Shown here piece after piece: positions 23,481-33,439 of a stretch of DNA of 64,000 bases. The notes beneath the pieces are model-generated. The model did not search any database. It had not been told where the DNA came from and was given only the letters and a program-made list of their open reading frames with translations. The position numbers and the translations under genes were made by a program. Numbering within the stretch: the first letter of the stretch is position 1; each line of letters begins with the position of its first letter. The stretch spans positions 774,001 to 838,000 of the forward strand of contig LS997566.1 in assembly GCA_000469685.2 (NCBI GenBank). The letters are read 5' to 3'. The stretch is from Haemonchus contortus. Taxonomy: Eukaryota > Nematoda > Chromadorea > Rhabditida > Trichostrongylidae.

Positions 23481-23899
23481 AGGATCATCACATGAACTTT
23501 ACTGGATTTATCTATCGGTGAAATCGAAGCAAGCCCAGACATCATTCGCTGGAATTAGACGGAAGATTGTAAGGATTAATCTCGCCAGCATCAGTAAGGT
23601 ATGGATTTTGCTACGATGTATTGTGAGGTTCTTTTGCGGCAACCGATTGACAAGTAGACTAATAAGAATCTCTCCATTTCATGTCATTTCGCTTGCTGAA
23701 TACATTATGCATATCTAATCAACGGAAGTCTACTTCAACATCAGTATTGCCAACTTGTTCGATTGAGATAAGGTCGCGACTTTTATAATAGTTGAGCAAT
23801 TGTTTGAGACTGTGGCAATGCCATACCTTGACGGCAAAAATCGCCAAAGTATTGTGCATAAGAGATACTGTGCTCATTAGTCAGAAATCAAGGGAGAGA

Positions 23900-24340
23900 T
23901 ATTTAATTATTGACAAGAAGTTGTGGATTGTAGGCGACATATATAGGAACTCAAACACTATTCTCCATCCGCGTTTACCTATGATAAGGTCGGATTCGTC
24001 ACCACTCACTATATCTTTTGCCTTGACTTCGATTTCAGGCCTCTGAAGTCCTGCAGTCCTCCTTGGTAACGTCACTTCATCTCTTCTTTGACACTCCTTT
24101 GACCATTTGCCTTGTGCTTCAAAGTATCTAACTTCGTTGTTTAGTGGTCTCCTCAGCACGTGTTCGGACCTTTGAGTACGCTGCTCTCATGCTTTCCATT
24201 CGCTCGAATTCGCGTGCATATGACAGCAGAATGGCGCTCCGCAAGAATCGGCGTTCTCTACTCGTCCGATAGTTTTCCATTAGAAACTTCCTTGCACCAT
24301 TACATCTTAATGAAATTCGGCTGCCCGCCACTCACAAGGA
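23900..24340 (-). pseudogene. Possible eroded gene fragment in two frames
   Basis: On the minus strand, about 24331-24165 reads an arginine-rich helical stretch (RRFLRSAILLSYAREFERME). After a frame change near 24170, about 24160-23995 continues with RYFEAQGKWSKECQRRDEV before a GTGAGT donor-like site. Composition is protein-like in both halves but no splice sites explain the frame change. No family was recognised; it may be a broken gene or retroelement remnant. Confidence 0.22.
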
Positions 24341-24836
24341 GGCCAATCTTTTTCAGCACATGTTTGTTGTCGGCTAGGAGGGCGAGTAATGTAAAACAAT
24401 GTCATCGGTGGCCTTCTCATGAATGCTATCGGAGATCGAGAACACCTAGGCAGAAAGTTGACACTTTTATCGTATTTCTCCATTTCCTCTGTTGTGATTA
24501 GTGGCGTCCAAGGTGGTCTTTTTGAGCCAGACGTTCCTTCTAGAGCCGCATGCCCATGACAGCGAGTCGAATGAATATCCTAATGAGCTTGAACTCAAAA
24601 TCAACTGAAGATAAAAAAATTGGTCCATCTAGGAGTTCTTTCCTTTTTGTCATGTCTAAAGTGTACGAGCCGAACACAATAGATGAGAAAAACGCACATA
24701 GGGTGCGAATAAGTGCAGACGTCAACAACTTTACTTTTAGCAAAATCTGCTACCGCAAAAACAACTTGCTCTTAGTTGTATGGACATCACTGCTTCGCAG
24801 TCAAATAGTGTCGGATAATGTGAAATATGCTTTAAA

Positions 24837-25487
24837 GGCACAGCTCATGATAATTTTGGGTAATCCAGATTAGGATGAAAAATGGATGACAAGATCGAAA
24901 CTAGTGCGACTGAGGTGAAGAAACTGCATGCATCGGTGTTTCCAAAGTGGAAAAAGGCTTCGAAAAACCGTTGAAAAGGGGGCTGGACGAGAATGAAACC
25001 AGAAAAATGAAGAAAAGTGGGACGTTCGGACGAGCTAAACAGTGTGTTTCACTGGGTCCTGGTGCGAATAACAGACAATGGTAAGCAAAAATACATTCAC
25101 TTATAAACATAAATAAACAAAAAAAACCCTAGTAACAGCAAAAGTAGCTCACCTTTTTCAGCCTCTAGGAGTAGGAAATTAAATAAGGGATCGCGACAGC
25201 AAAAAGAAAAACAGAGGAAAAAAGAACGGGAGAAAAACATCATCACTCGGCGATTAGCTGATTGTGCGTGGGTCCTAGAACGAATAATAGCAATCTGTAT
25301 TGTCTCGACACTCGTCTAACTTGACACCGGTCGAGGGGCGGGAAAGCGAATTACGGCAGCAACCGGGCTTCCACTATGCTCTAAGCGCCGAGATTGTGGG
25401 AGCGAGAGGGTCCCTTCTACCACCCATGAGGGGCGCTGAGTATCTCTAAAGAAAGAACTCAGTGACCTTTTTATCGTGAACCGTGCC
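24837..25487 (+). mobile_element. Complete MITE of the GGCACAG family with TTTAA target duplication
   Basis: Left end GGCACAGCTCATGATAA and right end TTATCGTGAACCGTGCC form imperfect inverted repeats. The element is flanked by TTTAA on both sides (24832-24836 and 25488-25492), which looks like a target site duplication. It is 651 bases long with no transposase frame. Its interior differs in length from the 496-base copy at 15055. Confidence 0.72.
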
Positions 25488-25627
25488 TTTAACTGATTTA
25501 ATTAATTAATTAGTATTGAAATTTCGCGTGATTTTCTGCACTAAGAAAAAATTTATGATCGATAAAGCGTAAGAGCGTTTGGCCGAAGTCTTTCGAGCGC
25601 TACTGTATACATGTGTATCATAGTTGC

Positions 25628-25720
25628 CATTATGACGGTTGGAGATGGTGTAGTAGTATTCAAAAGAGGCACTACCGAAAATGCATGTTACGGGGTTCTA
25701 ATTCCGGTTCGATACTCCCT
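25628..25720 (+). repeat. tRNA-like SINE head
   Basis: TGGTGTAGTAGT resembles an A box, and CCGGTTCGATACTCCC, about 60 bases further on, resembles a B box. The cloverleaf stems do not pair well and there is no plausible anticodon arm, so this is a tRNA-derived repeat head rather than a functional tRNA gene. Confidence 0.4.
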
Positions 25721-25799
25721 CAGGGCCCCTTGTTTTTTTTAGGGAGATCCCTTTCCGCAACTTGTTTGTCATGGGAGTCGGTCATTTATACGAGTGATG

Positions 25800-26540
25800 A
25801 CGCCTTTTTATAGTAATTACATTTGTTGTTGAAGGTGAAATGTGTAAAATTTATTGAAGTGCTTGTTTCTACCTCCCATAAATATCGTTCCATCGCTCAC
25901 TCATTTTTTCATACGGTTCGTCCTTTACCGATTTTTCCTTCAATCTCCGTCCCCTCAGCCTGAAATCATTACATAGTTCCATAGAACCTGTGGTGGGTTA
26001 GGGCTATTCTTACGTAATCGTCGTTGCGTAGTGTCGTTGTGTGCGTTGTGACGACAGCGTCCGGTATCACCATTACATCTCTACAATCCAGTTCCGCATA
26101 TCTCCGTCCATCTAACACACTGCGTAGTCGCTCTGTATGTATGTGTGTGTCTGTGTGTGTATCTGTATGTGTGTGTTTTGATTAGCTGCTGTATCATTCG
26201 CTTCTTTTTCCTTCAAGCCTTTCCCTTTTTTTCCTACGCTCCCTCTTTTTCTGTCTTCAAGTCTCCTCTTTTACAGAGAATCCTTAAATCACGAATTGTC
26301 CTAAGAATGTTATTCAGTGCTCTTCAATGTTGTCCTTTTTATTTTGCCGACGCTCCACCTCTTGACGTATATATGCAAATGTAATTTGATTCGAAAGCTT
26401 TCTTCAATTCGAATACCCTTTTCACCAAATATAAGATGAACTTCTATACGCGTTTTCACCCAATTTACGAATTTCTCATTTTTTACAGTCCATTCATTTG
26501 GAAGAGTCGGGAGGGGAAATAAGGATGTTTCACATGAGGT
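25800..26540. other. No gene; a short GT microsatellite
   Basis: TGTATGTGTGTGTCTGTGTG lies near 26137-26180. The rest is T-rich with no exon or repeat recognised. Confidence 0.3.
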
Positions 26541-26551
26541 GCTTAGGTTAC

Positions 26552-26830
26552 AGTCACAGTCTACGATAAAAATGGTTTACGAAATTTCCCTGTAGTATGA
26601 ATTCGAGACTCCCCCTTATACCATACCTGTCGTCAGAAGGGCGAAAAATGTTCTGGATAATAAGGAACCGGAGATTGTATCGAGTGATTGCCTCACCCCA
26701 AGTGGACGAGTTTCAACGCTTTTGTAGAGGCTGCACCATCCACGACTGCCATGTAGGAAGTTCAAACAACTTGTCATGACCCATAGCGACAGTAAAAGGC
26801 AATTCTGGACAGTTATGGTTGGATGTAGTT
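26552..26830 (-). repeat. Inverted partial copy of the GGCACAG MITE family
   Basis: CAGTCACAGTCTACGATAAAAATGG is a diverged terminus. The interior, read on the minus strand, has CTATGGGTCATGACAAGTTG and TTTGAACTTCCTACATGG, matching CTATGGGTCACGAAAAGTAG and TTTGAACTTCCTACAAGG in the copy at 15055-15550. Confidence 0.55.
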
Positions 26831-26979
26831 AGCTCTTTGCACGATGAAAGCAAGTTGAATCTCGTCCCAAACCCCACTCAGGCTTTTGCTTGAACTTGTT
26901 GGGACTTATTGCTTCTTGAATTCATGCTCTCCGGTGGGAACCTCGATCCATTTTCACGATCATCATAGAAGTGGGGTTG

Positions 26980-27815
26980 CCCAATGAAAGTCTTTCAGAT
27001 ACGGTTCTGTTTCGCCTTTCATTAAACGCATTTTCACTGCATTGCATTGGTGTCAAGACACTATCCCTTCGTTTCCTTCAGGTCTGGTTTGACGCAATCA
27101 CAAGTATGTATATCAGGTCACGCTTCTCTTCCCTGTCTATTGTAATTTGCGGCGACACGTATCCCTGAATGATTCGTCGTTTCAGATGCCTTCCCACTGT
27201 CTTCTCTGAATTTTTACATATATAGTCCATCGTTTGTGGACCGTCTGATTAACCTGGAAATTTGGCAAGTCCTCGGATGAACCGACAATCCATATGAAAG
27301 TTTCCCCCTCCACAGTTCACAGAACCATTTCGTTGATACTTTTTTGAGCTCTGGTACTGCCATACAATCTTTTATTAGATCCTCACTATTGTCTCAAGTC
27401 TCTCACCGTAGATAGTCACCCTTTCTCATCATTTGACCATTACTAGCCCAGTTATGAGCAACCTACGCTTAAACAGTTGCTAGAAACCTTCCGAGGGCAC
27501 TGTTAAAATATACCCACGATCCAGGGTTTAGTAGGCCACCGTCTCATCGAGAAGCTTTAACAGGGAGAGTCAATTAAGTAAGGCTATGATGCTTGAATGG
27601 GTTGTCTGGGATCTCTACTGGTGTGCACTGCGTTTTCGACGTGTAAGGATTGTACTGCACATAATTTGGGTCGTAAGAAAATTCTTGTAGTACCTATTGC
27701 CATACTTCGATATAAGTTTACATACTTATCATTTCACTGGGCAATATAGGTGAATAGTAAAGTCTCTGACGTTGACCAATCTTGCTTGTAGGATGCGCCC
27801 CTCACTCGATTTTCA
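26980..27815. other. No supportable gene
   Basis: A TTTCCTTCAG acceptor near 27081 followed 22 bases later by GTATGTA could frame a micro-exon, but nothing supports it. No repeats were recognised. Confidence 0.25.
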
Positions 27816-27819
27816 TTTA

Positions 27820-28040
27820 TTGTAGAACCGTAGTGGGTTTTGAATAATCTCATGGCCTATACAATGACTTGCGGTGGCGAGCCAAGTACAGGTCAATATT
27901 TTTGGCCTCCCAGACGGTTCTGGTACCGGTTAAGAGACTGGGGAACAAGGGAAGGGTTGGGCGGTTTTGTGATTCGCGGTTCAGTCCACGTTGCGATCTC
28001 TGGGCCATATTGATGAAGCGATCCTTGGCTACACCACCTT
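27820..28040 (-). repeat. tRNA-derived SINE, minus orientation
   Basis: TGGCCTATACAATGACTTGC and GCGGTGGCGAGCCAAGTACA match the bodies at 51220 and 53450. On the minus strand, GGTGGTGTAGCCAAGG near 28035 is an A-box-like head. The copy is diverged. Confidence 0.5.
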
Positions 28041-28454
28041 CGCTCTTCTGGGCAATAATAAACAGATGTATGATACCGGCACCGAGACGCCCATCTCAGT
28101 TTCGCCAGCTCACGCAACTTTTTCGAAGGACCGCAGCTCATTAGGCTCCTTTCCTTCGTGTGTTCTTGATTCAGCTGATTTCGGTCTTGATTCGGTTAAA
28201 GAAAAACATCGGCAGAACCCTTGCTCTCGTTTTTGTTGATGATTTTTCTTCGAGGCTGCCAAGATATTCATAACGAAAGTTAACTTTGGGGTATGACTGA
28301 GGCTCTCTCTTTGCTTTGTAGGCTTTATCCATGCTCGTTTCGTTATTCGCTTTGCTAAGCCTGTGCTGGTTTGGATATAAACCAAATGACTCGAGCGAGG
28401 TACTGCATGGCTGCACCCGTGTAATGAAGAAGTTCTGCTTCTCGACGCCGCGAA

Positions 28455-28530
28455 GCACCTAATAAAAGAACATCACTCGCAGGGTCATCGCGAGTTCGAA
28501 TCTCTTGCCTTACATCCTACAGGCCCGGAT
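28455..28530 (+). repeat. tRNA-like B-box segment
   Basis: GTCATCGCGAGTTCGAATCTC contains a near-perfect B box (GAGTTCGAATCTC). No pairing acceptor stem was found, so it is probably a SINE remnant. Confidence 0.3.
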
Positions 28531-28539
28531 GGGTATCAG

Positions 28540-29090
28540 GGTTTTCAAAAAGCATCCTATGTACTCTCTCCGCTACGATGGGTTACATCAAATAGGGTTT
28601 TTCGTCCGCATGTCAATTTCCCCCTGGGAAGTGACGCCTAGTAGGCGGTCAAGCCCGTTTGGTGTAATGTAGTGTCGTCCCAGAGAAAGAAAGGGACATC
28701 TTTTGTGTACAGTGAAATGTATTACCATGCTGGCTTCTTCTCCATTGACCTTTCATTCTAATTCCAACAAATGCGACTATAACCAGATTCATTAGTTTTC
28801 TATTTTAGCAAAAAGCTTCCACCCACACACACACATCACTAATTGTTTGTCATTGTCATTCGGACTATATGAAACTGTGTAAACAGTGTGAAACCTGCGA
28901 AGCTTCGCCTTTTCGCTCGGTTTTAAAAAACCTCATTATTCTTATTCGTTTCAAACGTTCTCGAAAGAAAGTGTTCGCGATTGCATATAATCTGAAATGT
29001 TTTGCGTGCATCTTATTTAGTAAACGAAAATGGAAACATGATTGAAAACTTTGCTCGTTCTAATAGGTGGCGGGCATAACTGAATGCTTT
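28540..29090. other. No supportable gene
   Basis: A short ACACACACAC stretch lies near 28825. No splice-framed open stretch or known repeat is visible. Confidence 0.25.
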
Positions 29091-29105
29091 CAAACGGGAC
29101 GGGCA

Positions 29106-29328
29106 GTAGGAACGATTTTGGGAAATTGATCCGCCGCACGCGGCTGTCGCGGAACATTTGCCCCTTATAACAGTTCTAGCGCTCTTCATACAGCTCAATC
29201 AATATGCGATTACTACTTATGGCATGATTCTACTGTTAATTCTTTTGCTCCTGAATTTCTTACTTGCTGCTGCATTCTGCTACATTCCTTCGCGCACGGC
29301 GTCTCTCTCGCGACAATTTCGTTCCTAC
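29106..29328 (+). mobile_element. MITE with GTAGGAACGA termini, copy 2
   Basis: Begins GTAGGAACGATTTTGGG and ends AATTTCGTTCCTAC, an inverted repeat of about ten bases. It is 223 bases long. It contains CCGCACGCGGCTGTCGCGGA and CTTCATACAGCTCAATCAA. It is the best preserved of the three copies. Confidence 0.75.
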
Positions 29329-29365
29329 CACATCACACCCCTTTCAAACTACAGCTAACCTCCAG

Positions 29366-29689
29366 CTGATGCCATGCCTCGCTGCATCCGATCGTGCACA
29401 GTCGCGCCCTGTGAAGAGGACTATTTGAATTTCCAGAGGAAGATCAGGTAATTGCCGTGAAACCATGGTCGCTTGAAGGCATTCGAGTGGAGGAATCGCC
29501 ACCTGATGCCATCTACATTCGTTAAAGAATACCATTATTTCTATCATTAGACGCCTTTCTTCGTGTTCACTCACGCCAACCTTTTCGTTCCCTTTTCGTT
29601 GCGGGAAGTGCATAACAAAAACTTTCAGGTGTTTCCTTTTCAACTTCTTTGACCAGTTCGTGTTGGTTCTACACCTACTCCATGATTAA
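29366..29689 (+). CDS. Possible two terminal exons of an unrecognised gene
   Basis: Exon 29366-29447 lies between an AACCTCCAG acceptor and an ATCAG/GTAATT donor and reads DAMPRCIRSCTVAPCEEDY, with three closely spaced cysteines. A compatible exon at 29629-29689 follows an ACTTTCAG acceptor and reads 20 codons, mostly hydrophobic, to TAA. The upstream exon is not found. On the minus strand the same region also holds a 99-codon open frame, so strand assignment is uncertain. No family was recognised. Confidence 0.22.
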
Positions 29690-30179
29690 CAATTCTGATT
29701 GGAATTAATCTCTTTATATAACGCCTCTAAGTTACAGAGGTTTGCCGCACGAGATCCAGCAACTTCGAATTCTGTCGAAATTTGTTGTATTCATACAATA
29801 TATTGCCATTAAGGACGGAAACGGCTTCGTTTATTGCAATTCATTCATTGTTCATTCTTACGACTGCCCATTTTATGTTTTATGTTCACAGGAACGATTC
29901 CTACCTGCATGATCATTACATATCGTCACAAAACACCCTCACCGCTGCTTTTTCTATCTTACCTACTCTGATTTCTTCAAAAACTAGTCTTACATATTCC
30001 AGCAGCCTTATTCACTCTCTCCTTAGATGGTGGAATATACGCTTTAGTGCAGCCCCGCCCACTTCAGAGATTTGATAACATTTCTTCTATAACCACTTAC
30101 CACTTTTTCCTGCGTTCTAGAACATTTTCGAACATGGTAGTCAATTTTTAAAATCTTCAAAAAACAACTTGGTATTTGA

Positions 30180-30340
30180 TTGCTCGCTCCGCCCATCGTG
30201 GGCGGAGCTTCGACACTATACGTATGCTAATTTTAACCTGGGGCGCTCAAATTTGGAATGAGTGCAGACCGCAGATTCAAGGGGCAAGACGCCGTTGGTA
30301 AGTAGTAGAAGGAACTATCTGGATCCAGCCCGTAGGTATA
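30180..30340. repeat. GTGGGCGG-type repeat fragment
   Basis: CTCGCTCCGCCCATCGTGGGCGGAGC contains a GCTCCGCCCA/TGGGCGGAGC hairpin. It is followed by CGCTCAAATTTGGAATGAGT, the same family as at 22195 and 44100. Related text runs on to about 30540 (TCGGTGTGTGTGTTTCGC). Confidence 0.45.
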
Positions 30341-30599
30341 GGTTGGATGTGTGGGGCGTGATGAAATGACTGCACTTGTGTGAAAATACACAATCAAGTT
30401 GGAATAAGAAGGAATGAACCCAACGCACGAAGTGTGTCGGTGTGTGTGTTTCGCTACAAATCCATAACTTCCGTTCTCTTGGACCAGAGATTTTTTTCAA
30501 ATTGGGAGAGTGCAGGCGGCGGATTATCTCAGCACAAGAAGGTGGAGCCCGGCGTTGCCTTCGACTGGTTCATTTTATACAGGTGCCTTTAGTTTCTTG

Positions 30600-31600
30600 C
30601 ATGATTTATTGGTACATGTTGGCATGTTATAGAACGCATAAGTATAATAAGTGTGGGAGACTGGGATGATCAGTACTTATTGATTTGATCCCAGGAGAAG
30701 GATCACTCGTGGGTTTACGTAAGGTATCTACGTATGTCATTTTTAATCGGGAATTCATCTGCAAACAACTACATATGTGACAGATGTTCGGGTCCTTCAT
30801 GACTTTCGCCCTTGGAAGGTTTGGCCTTAGAGTTATTCCTCCAAGATTCTGTTCTCAAGCTTGCGTGAAATTAAGGTATTAATACGCATAATAAGTGCTG
30901 GGGCTTCCAGTGACCACTTATGCTGAAGCTGCGAAAGAGTAAATAGATTTGAGTACCGATCGCGTAAGTAGAGCTCATGAATTCTAACATTACTGTGATC
31001 TCTGGTTTAGCCAGAAAATGACTAGCAACGGAGAAGTGGAATCGAATAGACCGTAGCTGAACCTAATCCCGGTAGTCCACTAGCGATCCCTAGGTCGCGT
31101 GGATGGAGAGCATCCTAGACGAGCCGTGGGAGGACGCGTGTCGCTGGATTTCGGGCGTTTAGCAGTAGGAACGATGGCGAAGGAGCCTCGATACCGCGGT
31201 CAAAGGGTCAATTACCAATACCGAATACTTCTATATTGAAGGTCCTTTGAAAAAAATGATGGTTCCCAAGAGAAGCAATGGTTCCCGAGGGTGTGAGCCT
31301 CGTCAGTGCGACTTATCCAAATTTTTCCTAGAATAAACAACTCCTTCATAAGAGCATCAGCTGATCAGTTGCATTCAACAATCACTGGTGGCAACGGATC
31401 ACTCCGATCAAGTTGGGCTTTCTTCTACCCCATAGCGCTATTATCAATATTTTACGACGTATTCTTCCTCTTAGTGTTGCGTCTAGAAATTCGCCATATT
31501 CCGCCATATTTAACGAATTAAGATAGTCCCCAGTCCGATAAGATAGGTAAACGCATAGTCCTTAAATCCAATATCAGATATATGTTCTCCCAGGTCAATT
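30600..31600. other. No supportable gene
   Basis: A lone GCAGTAGGAACGATGG at 31150 matches the terminus of the GTAGGAACGA MITE, but the rest of that element is absent. Nothing else is seen. Confidence 0.25.
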
Positions 31601-31609
31601 GAGTTTTCC

Positions 31610-31750
31610 ATCTCCCCTGGTTTGGTTAGTTGGTACCAGACTCGTCTGGGACTTGCTCATCAGCAACCCGCCGCATCCTTTGCATAGGCCACGTACGCGT
31701 TCGAAACAATGGCACGTTTCTGAATGGAAGTCGAATGCAGTAGCGCATTG
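31610..31750 (+). repeat. tRNA-derived SINE body, plus orientation
   Basis: TTAGTTGGTACCAGACTCGTC, GCATAGGCCACGTACGCG and GAATGGAAGTCGAATGCAG match the other bodies in the same order. The head is missing. Confidence 0.55.
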
Positions 31751-32641
31751 TGAAAATGGGATCGATCGGCAGCAAAGACTTCGAACTTCATCCTTATCAT
31801 GGTTATGCAGCTTTTGCCATTTTGTACTGCCCTGCTAACGTTTCTAGGCCGCCTTTCGTTGTTGTAAGCCCCTACAACACACAAAGTTGGTCCTAGAGCG
31901 ATTCGATAGCAACCAATCATTCACAACTCCCAGCAGGGAAAGAGTACACAGTAAGTGGCATGCACCTTGTTCCGTGGAAACCTTCCTATCCTGGAAGCCT
32001 GTCACTTTTTATGGAAAATTTGCTGATAATAGAAGTCTGAAGTGCTCAGGCAGTGGACATTTCGTTGCTTGATATTTCCTGTACGTTTCCAAGAGGATGT
32101 TGCGTGAGTTGAAATGATATCATTAAGGAATTCAAAGCATTTGAAGTTTTTCTGATTACTATCGCTCGATCATCCGCTCTTATACTTCTTGATTGGCGCC
32201 AGAAAGAATGGGTGCGTATGTGAATGTTATCTTTCAATTGTCTCTAGGATCTATAGAGCTGGTTTTCAATGTTGCAGAGCTGATGAAGTTTCCGAATTCG
32301 ACGGAGACAGTCATTACGTCACGGTTTTTTCATGGATGGCATTCCTAACGGTCGTCATTGACGTCGCAAAATCTCGCTCATCTGCTACGTTACTTGTTCC
32401 GATTATTGCTATCCTGCATCATCTTGAGAATCCTCTCCAACTGTGGCAGCTATGGTTTCAGCATTTAAACCCGCTCTAATCAATTCTATCGCGTTTCTTG
32501 CTCAGGTTCCAGTAGTTCCGAATTGTCTCTTCGAGAACTCTTTTATCAGTTAATTCATAGTGTAGAGGAAGAGAATATTTCGTAGTAATGAGTCTCTCTT
32601 CTGAGATTCCGTCTAACTTCTAATAGAGTGAAAGTCTGTTT

Positions 32642-32858
32642 TTAGACACATCGCATCTCAGGCTTATGGCCTTCCTCTCCTTCAGTATCCATTTGCGCTA
32701 GCAATGACTCATAAAGCTCTTCGATTAATCTCTCGACCAAGCCGGTACTCACAGCATTTTCTCCAATCCGATGATGACTGAGCGGTTTCAGTGAGTGCAC
32801 TGAACCCATAAACTTACGGATCTCCACGAATTGAGTCCATCCGGAAAACCAGCAACAT
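32642..32858 (-). CDS. Candidate two-exon 58-residue protein
   Basis: On the minus strand, ATG at 32858 opens a 41-base exon (32858-32818) that ends at a perfect GTAAGT donor. A 40-base intron ends in GCTCAG at 32778, and exon 32777-32642 runs in frame to TAA. The second exon has an amphipathic helix-like stretch (LVERLIEELYESLLAQMDT) followed by an acidic segment (EGEEGHKPE). No signal peptide and no family match. The ATG could also be internal to a longer upstream exon. Splice quality and a minimal-size intron are the main support. Confidence 0.33.
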
Positions 32859-32869
32859 TTTATGAGTTT

Positions 32870-33325
32870 GCGGCGTTTTTGTGGAAGGTCTTAATCAAAT
32901 CCCTCTACAAAAGACTTAGTTAGGAGCCAGCGAGTCACCGGAATCCATGTACGTGTGTTGGGATATTTCCAACGGCCAGACTCTCATCCCCCTTCGTTGT
33001 CCTGTTGCTCCACTTCTTTTCCATCCATTCGTCATGATGTTGTTATTCGTTAGTGCATTCAGAGTCATTTAGATTTTCACCCATTCGAATTCTTATTCAT
33101 TTTATAAGCATCATTTTGTAAACTTTCGCATTTGGACGGATGTCAAGGGTGAAACATGCTTTGCGTTCCTGCTAGTCCTTTCCAGCTTTCAACCCATGCC
33201 GTCGCAGTGTGAGCTGTCTCCACCGAAGTCGTTTACCTACTGCTTTCCTTGATTTTTGGGTACCGGTCTGCTCTTGTTGTTGCCTATACATATGTCTCGC
33301 GCTTGAAGCTTCTGGAGCACCGTCA
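32870..33325. other. No supportable gene
   Basis: No splice-framed open stretch or recognised repeat. Confidence 0.25.
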
Positions 33326-33333
33326 ACGATAGA

Positions 33334-33435
33334 TGTTCCTGGTAGATTCTCATCACTTCATTGATGCCGCGACGACAGGAGCCTTTATTCATGCCGTCGC
33401 GGCATCAATGAACTGAAGAGGATCTACCAGGAACA
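33334..33435. repeat. 102-base hairpin-forming inverted repeat
   Basis: Arms of 41 bases (33334-33374 and 33395-33435) share TGTTCCTGGTAGAT and TTCATTGATGCCGCGACG, with a few mismatches and a 20-base loop. No coding frame. It could be a minimal MITE or a structured RNA. Confidence 0.7.
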
Positions 33436-33439
33436 TATG

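Noticed and set aside
25628..25720. Candidate tRNA gene
   Set aside because: A and B boxes are present but stems do not pair and no anticodon loop can be drawn; kept as a SINE head.
28455..28530. Candidate tRNA gene
   Set aside because: A good B box but no A box at the right distance and no acceptor stem.
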